Origin: Pectobacterium brasiliense | Lineage (GTDB): Bacteria > Pseudomonadota > Gammaproteobacteria > Enterobacterales > Enterobacteriaceae | DNA length: 64,000 nt | Direction of reading: 5' to 3' | NCBI RefSeq assembly: GCF_013449685.1 | Contig: NZ_JACDSF010000066.1 | Coordinates: 25,686-89,685, forward strand | Shown here: piece after piece, positions 61,656-64,000 of the stretch | How positions within the stretch are numbered: position 1 is the stretch's first letter | Layout of the letters: each line of letters begins with the position of its first letter | The notes under the pieces: generated by a model | Told to the model about the DNA's origin: nothing | What the model saw: the letters and a program-made list of their open reading frames with translations, nothing else | Databases searched by the model: none | Translations under genes and position numbers: made by a program

Positions 61656-63890
61656 ATGAAACGTTGTTCTTCACAAAAATGTGATTCATTACGGAAACAC
61701 CGTTCTTCACGCCTCGCAGCCGTCGCGTTGACGAATGCATTACTTTTCAGCTTCAGCACACACGCCGCGACAGAATCAACGCCAGTCTGGCACGGTATCG
61801 CCTTTGGTCAGTCAACAGACGTAAACTTTTCATCCAATGTCCTGCCGGAAAAAATTGGCGTTAACGATGTCACCATTAACGGCAAGAAACTAACCCCGGG
61901 GGATAACGCTGATTTGTCCGCCCCCATCACGATTGAGAGTCGTGGCGGAAAGATTGCCAACACCCATGACGGGCTGACGTTCTTCTATACGCAACTGCCT
62001 GCCAATGTGAATTTTACGCTTCAGTCTGACATTACCGTGGAACAGTTTGGGCCAGAAAACGGCGCCAAGCCGGCGGCTCAGGAAGGGGCAGGGATTCTGG
62101 TGCGCGATATTATCGGCGTACCGCGTCAGGAACCGCTGAAAGAAGGGTATGAGGAGTTCCCTGCGGCATCCAACATGGTGATGAACGCCATCATGACGCA
62201 GGATAAGAAGTCTCATACCGAAATCAAATTACAGGCTATTTTACGTAATGGCGTCACACAGCCGTGGGGCAATGCCGGTGCGAAAATTACCAAGACCAGC
62301 TACCAGGAAAATGTGAATCTGGAGCAAACGCCGACGTTCCGTCTGAAACTGGAACGTACCAATGATGGCTTTATTACCTCTTATGCGCCGAAAGGCACGG
62401 ATAACTGGGTATCAAAAGAAGTCAAAGGCGCGGACGTCGTCACCAAGCTGGATAAAGACCACTACTACGTTGGTTTCTTTGCTTCCCGTAACGCCAAAAT
62501 CACCGTCAGCAATGCACAGTTGACTACCACGCCAGCGCAAACCAAAGCGTCACCGGAGTTTAAAGCCAAGGATTATGATCCGTTGCTCCAGGTGATGTCA
62601 TCGCCTAAAACCACCAGCGAACACTATGTGGTTCAGGCCAGAGCTAACTACGCCGGCACGATCGCGGTGTCGCAAAACGGTCAACCTCTGGGTGAAGCAA
62701 AGCAGGTAAAAGCGGGAGAAACCTTATCTCTGCCAGCGAAAATTGCCGGTAATGGCGCTGAGTTCAAGATTGCCTACCAGCCTGCGGAAGGCGATGATAA
62801 AGCAGTAAAAGAGAGCACATTCAAGGTTGAAAGAGTGGCCTATGCAGACGCTAAAAATCTGTATGTTTCTCCACAAGGTTCAGCCAGCAATGACGGCAGC
62901 AAAAATGCACCGATCGATTTAGCCAGCGCCGTCGCCGCTCTGCCAGTTGGTGGCACAATCTGGCTCAACGATGGTGATTACAGCGCAACTGAAATTCCTG
63001 TCAGCGCCAGCGGCCAGCAAAAAACCGTCAAGAACCTGTTTGCTGTCGGTAATAAAGCCGTGATTCATGGCCTACAGCTGAAAGCGAGCCATTGGCATGT
63101 TAAAGGGATTGAAATCACCGAGAAACCGTTCCGTATTGAGGGGAGCTACAACACCATCGAACGCGTTCTGGCGCACCACGCTGACGATACCGGTATTCAG
63201 GTGACTTCGACGGCCGATGTGGGTAGACCGCTGTGGGCCAGCCACAACCTGATCCTGAATTCAGAATCTCACAGCAATCAGGACTCAGGCAAAATTAACG
63301 CCGACGGTTTCGCGGTGAAAATGCGTGTGGGTGAAGGCAACGTGATTCGCGGCGCGTTCTCGCACAATAACGTCGATGACGGCTTCGATCTGTTTAACAA
63401 AATCGAAGACGGCGCAAACGGCGTTGTGGTGATCGAGGATTCAATTGCCATGAACAACACCAGCAACGGCTTCAAAATGGGTGGTGAAGGCCAACCAGTG
63501 GCACATCAGGTTAAAAACAGCATTGCTGTAGGCAACAAACTTGATGGTTTCACTGACAACTTCAACCCTGGCGCCTTGATCGTTGAAAACAACATCGCGT
63601 TAGATAACGAACGCTTTAACTTCATTTTCCGCCCAAGCCCTTACTCTGGTCCGGAAAAACAAGGTGTGTTCAAGAACAACGTTTCGCTGAAAACTAAAGC
63701 GGGTAAATATGATGATGCGGTTGTCGGCAATATCGATAACACCAACTACTTCATCAAAGGCGACCGTTCGGTTAACGCGCAAGGTAAGGAAATCACCGTA
63801 AATAATTTCGTGTCAGTAGCCATCCCTGAGACGTTTACGCGTGATGCCAAAGGCAATCTGGTACTTGGCGACTTCCTGAAGAAAAAATAA
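61656..63890 (+). CDS. pelX: Exopolygalacturonate lyase PelX (PL9)
   Basis: 744-residue exopectate lyase that releases unsaturated digalacturonate from oligogalacturonates, working in the periplasm in Dickeya. Signal peptide of about 37 residues with an unusually long, basic n-region (MKRCSSQKCDSLRKHRSSRL) and cleavage after THA. N-terminal beta domains occupy about 1-410; the PL9 beta-helix begins at NLYVSPQGSASNDGSKNAPI, and contains HHADDTGIQV, the calcium/catalytic region NADGFAVKMRVGEGNVIRGA and NVDDGFDLFNKIEDG. Length agrees with Dickeya PelX. Regulated by KdgR. Confidence 0.93.
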   Translation: MKRCSSQKCDSLRKHRSSRLAAVALTNALLFSFSTHAATESTPVWHGIAFGQSTDVNFSSNVLPEKIGVNDVTINGKKLTPGDNADLSAPITIESRGGKIANTHDGLTFFYTQLPANVNFTLQSDITVEQFGPENGAKPAAQEGAGILVRDIIGVPRQEPLKEGYEEFPAASNMVMNAIMTQDKKSHTEIKLQAILRNGVTQPWGNAGAKITKTSYQENVNLEQTPTFRLKLERTNDGFITSYAPKGTDNWVSKEVKGADVVTKLDKDHYYVGFFASRNAKITVSNAQLTTTPAQTKASPEFKAKDYDPLLQVMSSPKTTSEHYVVQARANYAGTIAVSQNGQPLGEAKQVKAGETLSLPAKIAGNGAEFKIAYQPAEGDDKAVKESTFKVERVAYADAKNLYVSPQGSASNDGSKNAPIDLASAVAALPVGGTIWLNDGDYSATEIPVSASGQQKTVKNLFAVGNKAVIHGLQLKASHWHVKGIEITEKPFRIEGSYNTIERVLAHHADDTGIQVTSTADVGRPLWASHNLILNSESHSNQDSGKINADGFAVKMRVGEGNVIRGAFSHNNVDDGFDLFNKIEDGANGVVVIEDSIAMNNTSNGFKMGGEGQPVAHQVKNSIAVGNKLDGFTDNFNPGALIVENNIALDNERFNFIFRPSPYSGPEKQGVFKNNVSLKTKAGKYDDAVVGNIDNTNYFIKGDRSVNAQGKEITVNNFVSVAIPETFTRDAKGNLVLGDFLKKK

Positions 63891-63891
63891 G

Positions 63892-63927
63892 GGCTTCAAG
63901 CCCCCCCGCCTAACAAGGTGGGGGGCT
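63892..63927 (+). terminator. Hairpins after pelX
   Basis: GGGCTTCAAGCCC overlaps a GC-rich stem AGCCCCCC / GGGGGGCT (63900-63927) right after the pelX stop. Strong stem, no T-run. The remaining 73 bases hold no gene; the stretch from about 63965 resembles a dispersed Pectobacterium intergenic repeat (weak impression). Confidence 0.6.
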
Positions 63928-64000
63928 GACAAAGCGCGTCGAGCGGTAGCAACGGATAGATCGTAAAGACGCTGTGAATACATCCCTTGTATCTTGAACC

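Overview
The window is chromosomal DNA of a soft-rot enterobacterium, most likely Pectobacterium. The housekeeping core is in enterobacterial order: dnaA-dnaN-recF-gyrB on the minus strand, divergent from rpmH-rnpA-yidD-yidC-mnmE; then yieE, adeP, yieH, pstSCAB-phoU, glmU and glmS, as near the E. coli replication origin. At the right end is a PL9 exopectate lyase gene (pelX) with a KdgR-type box. That enzyme and the aryl/cellobioside PTS genes point to a plant pathogen. No rRNA or tRNA genes and no CRISPR array were seen.

Layout. 1-7.8 kb: a minus-strand operon combining a peptide-type ABC transporter (solute-binding protein, two permeases, double ATPase cut by the window edge) with two nucleoside hydrolases, and a divergent LysR regulator; it looks like nucleoside uptake and cleavage. 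7.9-8.8 kb: yidA. 9.0-12.0 kb: an accessory pair, a DUF2235 (Tle1-like) lipase of type VI effector type and a DUF2931 lipoprotein that is probably its immunity protein, beside an IS256-family transposase remnant. 12.6-17.3 kb: a lactose/cellobiose-family PTS (IIB, IIC, IIA) with a GH1 phospho-beta-glucosidase and a divergent LacI regulator. 17.3-21 kb: a chemoreceptor with a sigma-28 promoter and a CRP site, and an MFS transporter. 21-31.7 kb: the replication and ribosome/membrane-insertion core.

31.7-37.9 kb: an accessory block directly after the mnmE 3' end, a known integration hot spot (the SGI1 attB lies there). It carries a 1253-residue protein with an apparent PD-(D/E)XK-like N-terminus, a degenerate STAND-like middle region and a long helical C-terminus, then a complete hipBA toxin-antitoxin pair with four operator-like repeats. 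I consider the large protein the best candidate for an undescribed (probably anti-phage) system. 38-40.2 kb: qorB/ytfH flanked by two decayed genes. 40.3-42.1 kb: a three-lipoprotein operon (CsgG-like, DUF4810, DUF799). 42.5-45 kb: aegA and a HydN-like ferredoxin.

45.2-48.3 kb: yieE, adeP, yieH. 48.3-50.7 kb: an amino-acid ABC transporter without an ATPase gene. 50.8-52.7 kb: ydcO and the divergent sutR-like regulator with twin operators. 52.7-57.5 kb: the phosphate regulon operon pstSCAB-phoU behind two Pho boxes. 57.57-57.70 kb: a MITE-like repeat. 57.9-61.3 kb: glmU-glmS. 61.6-63.9 kb: pelX.
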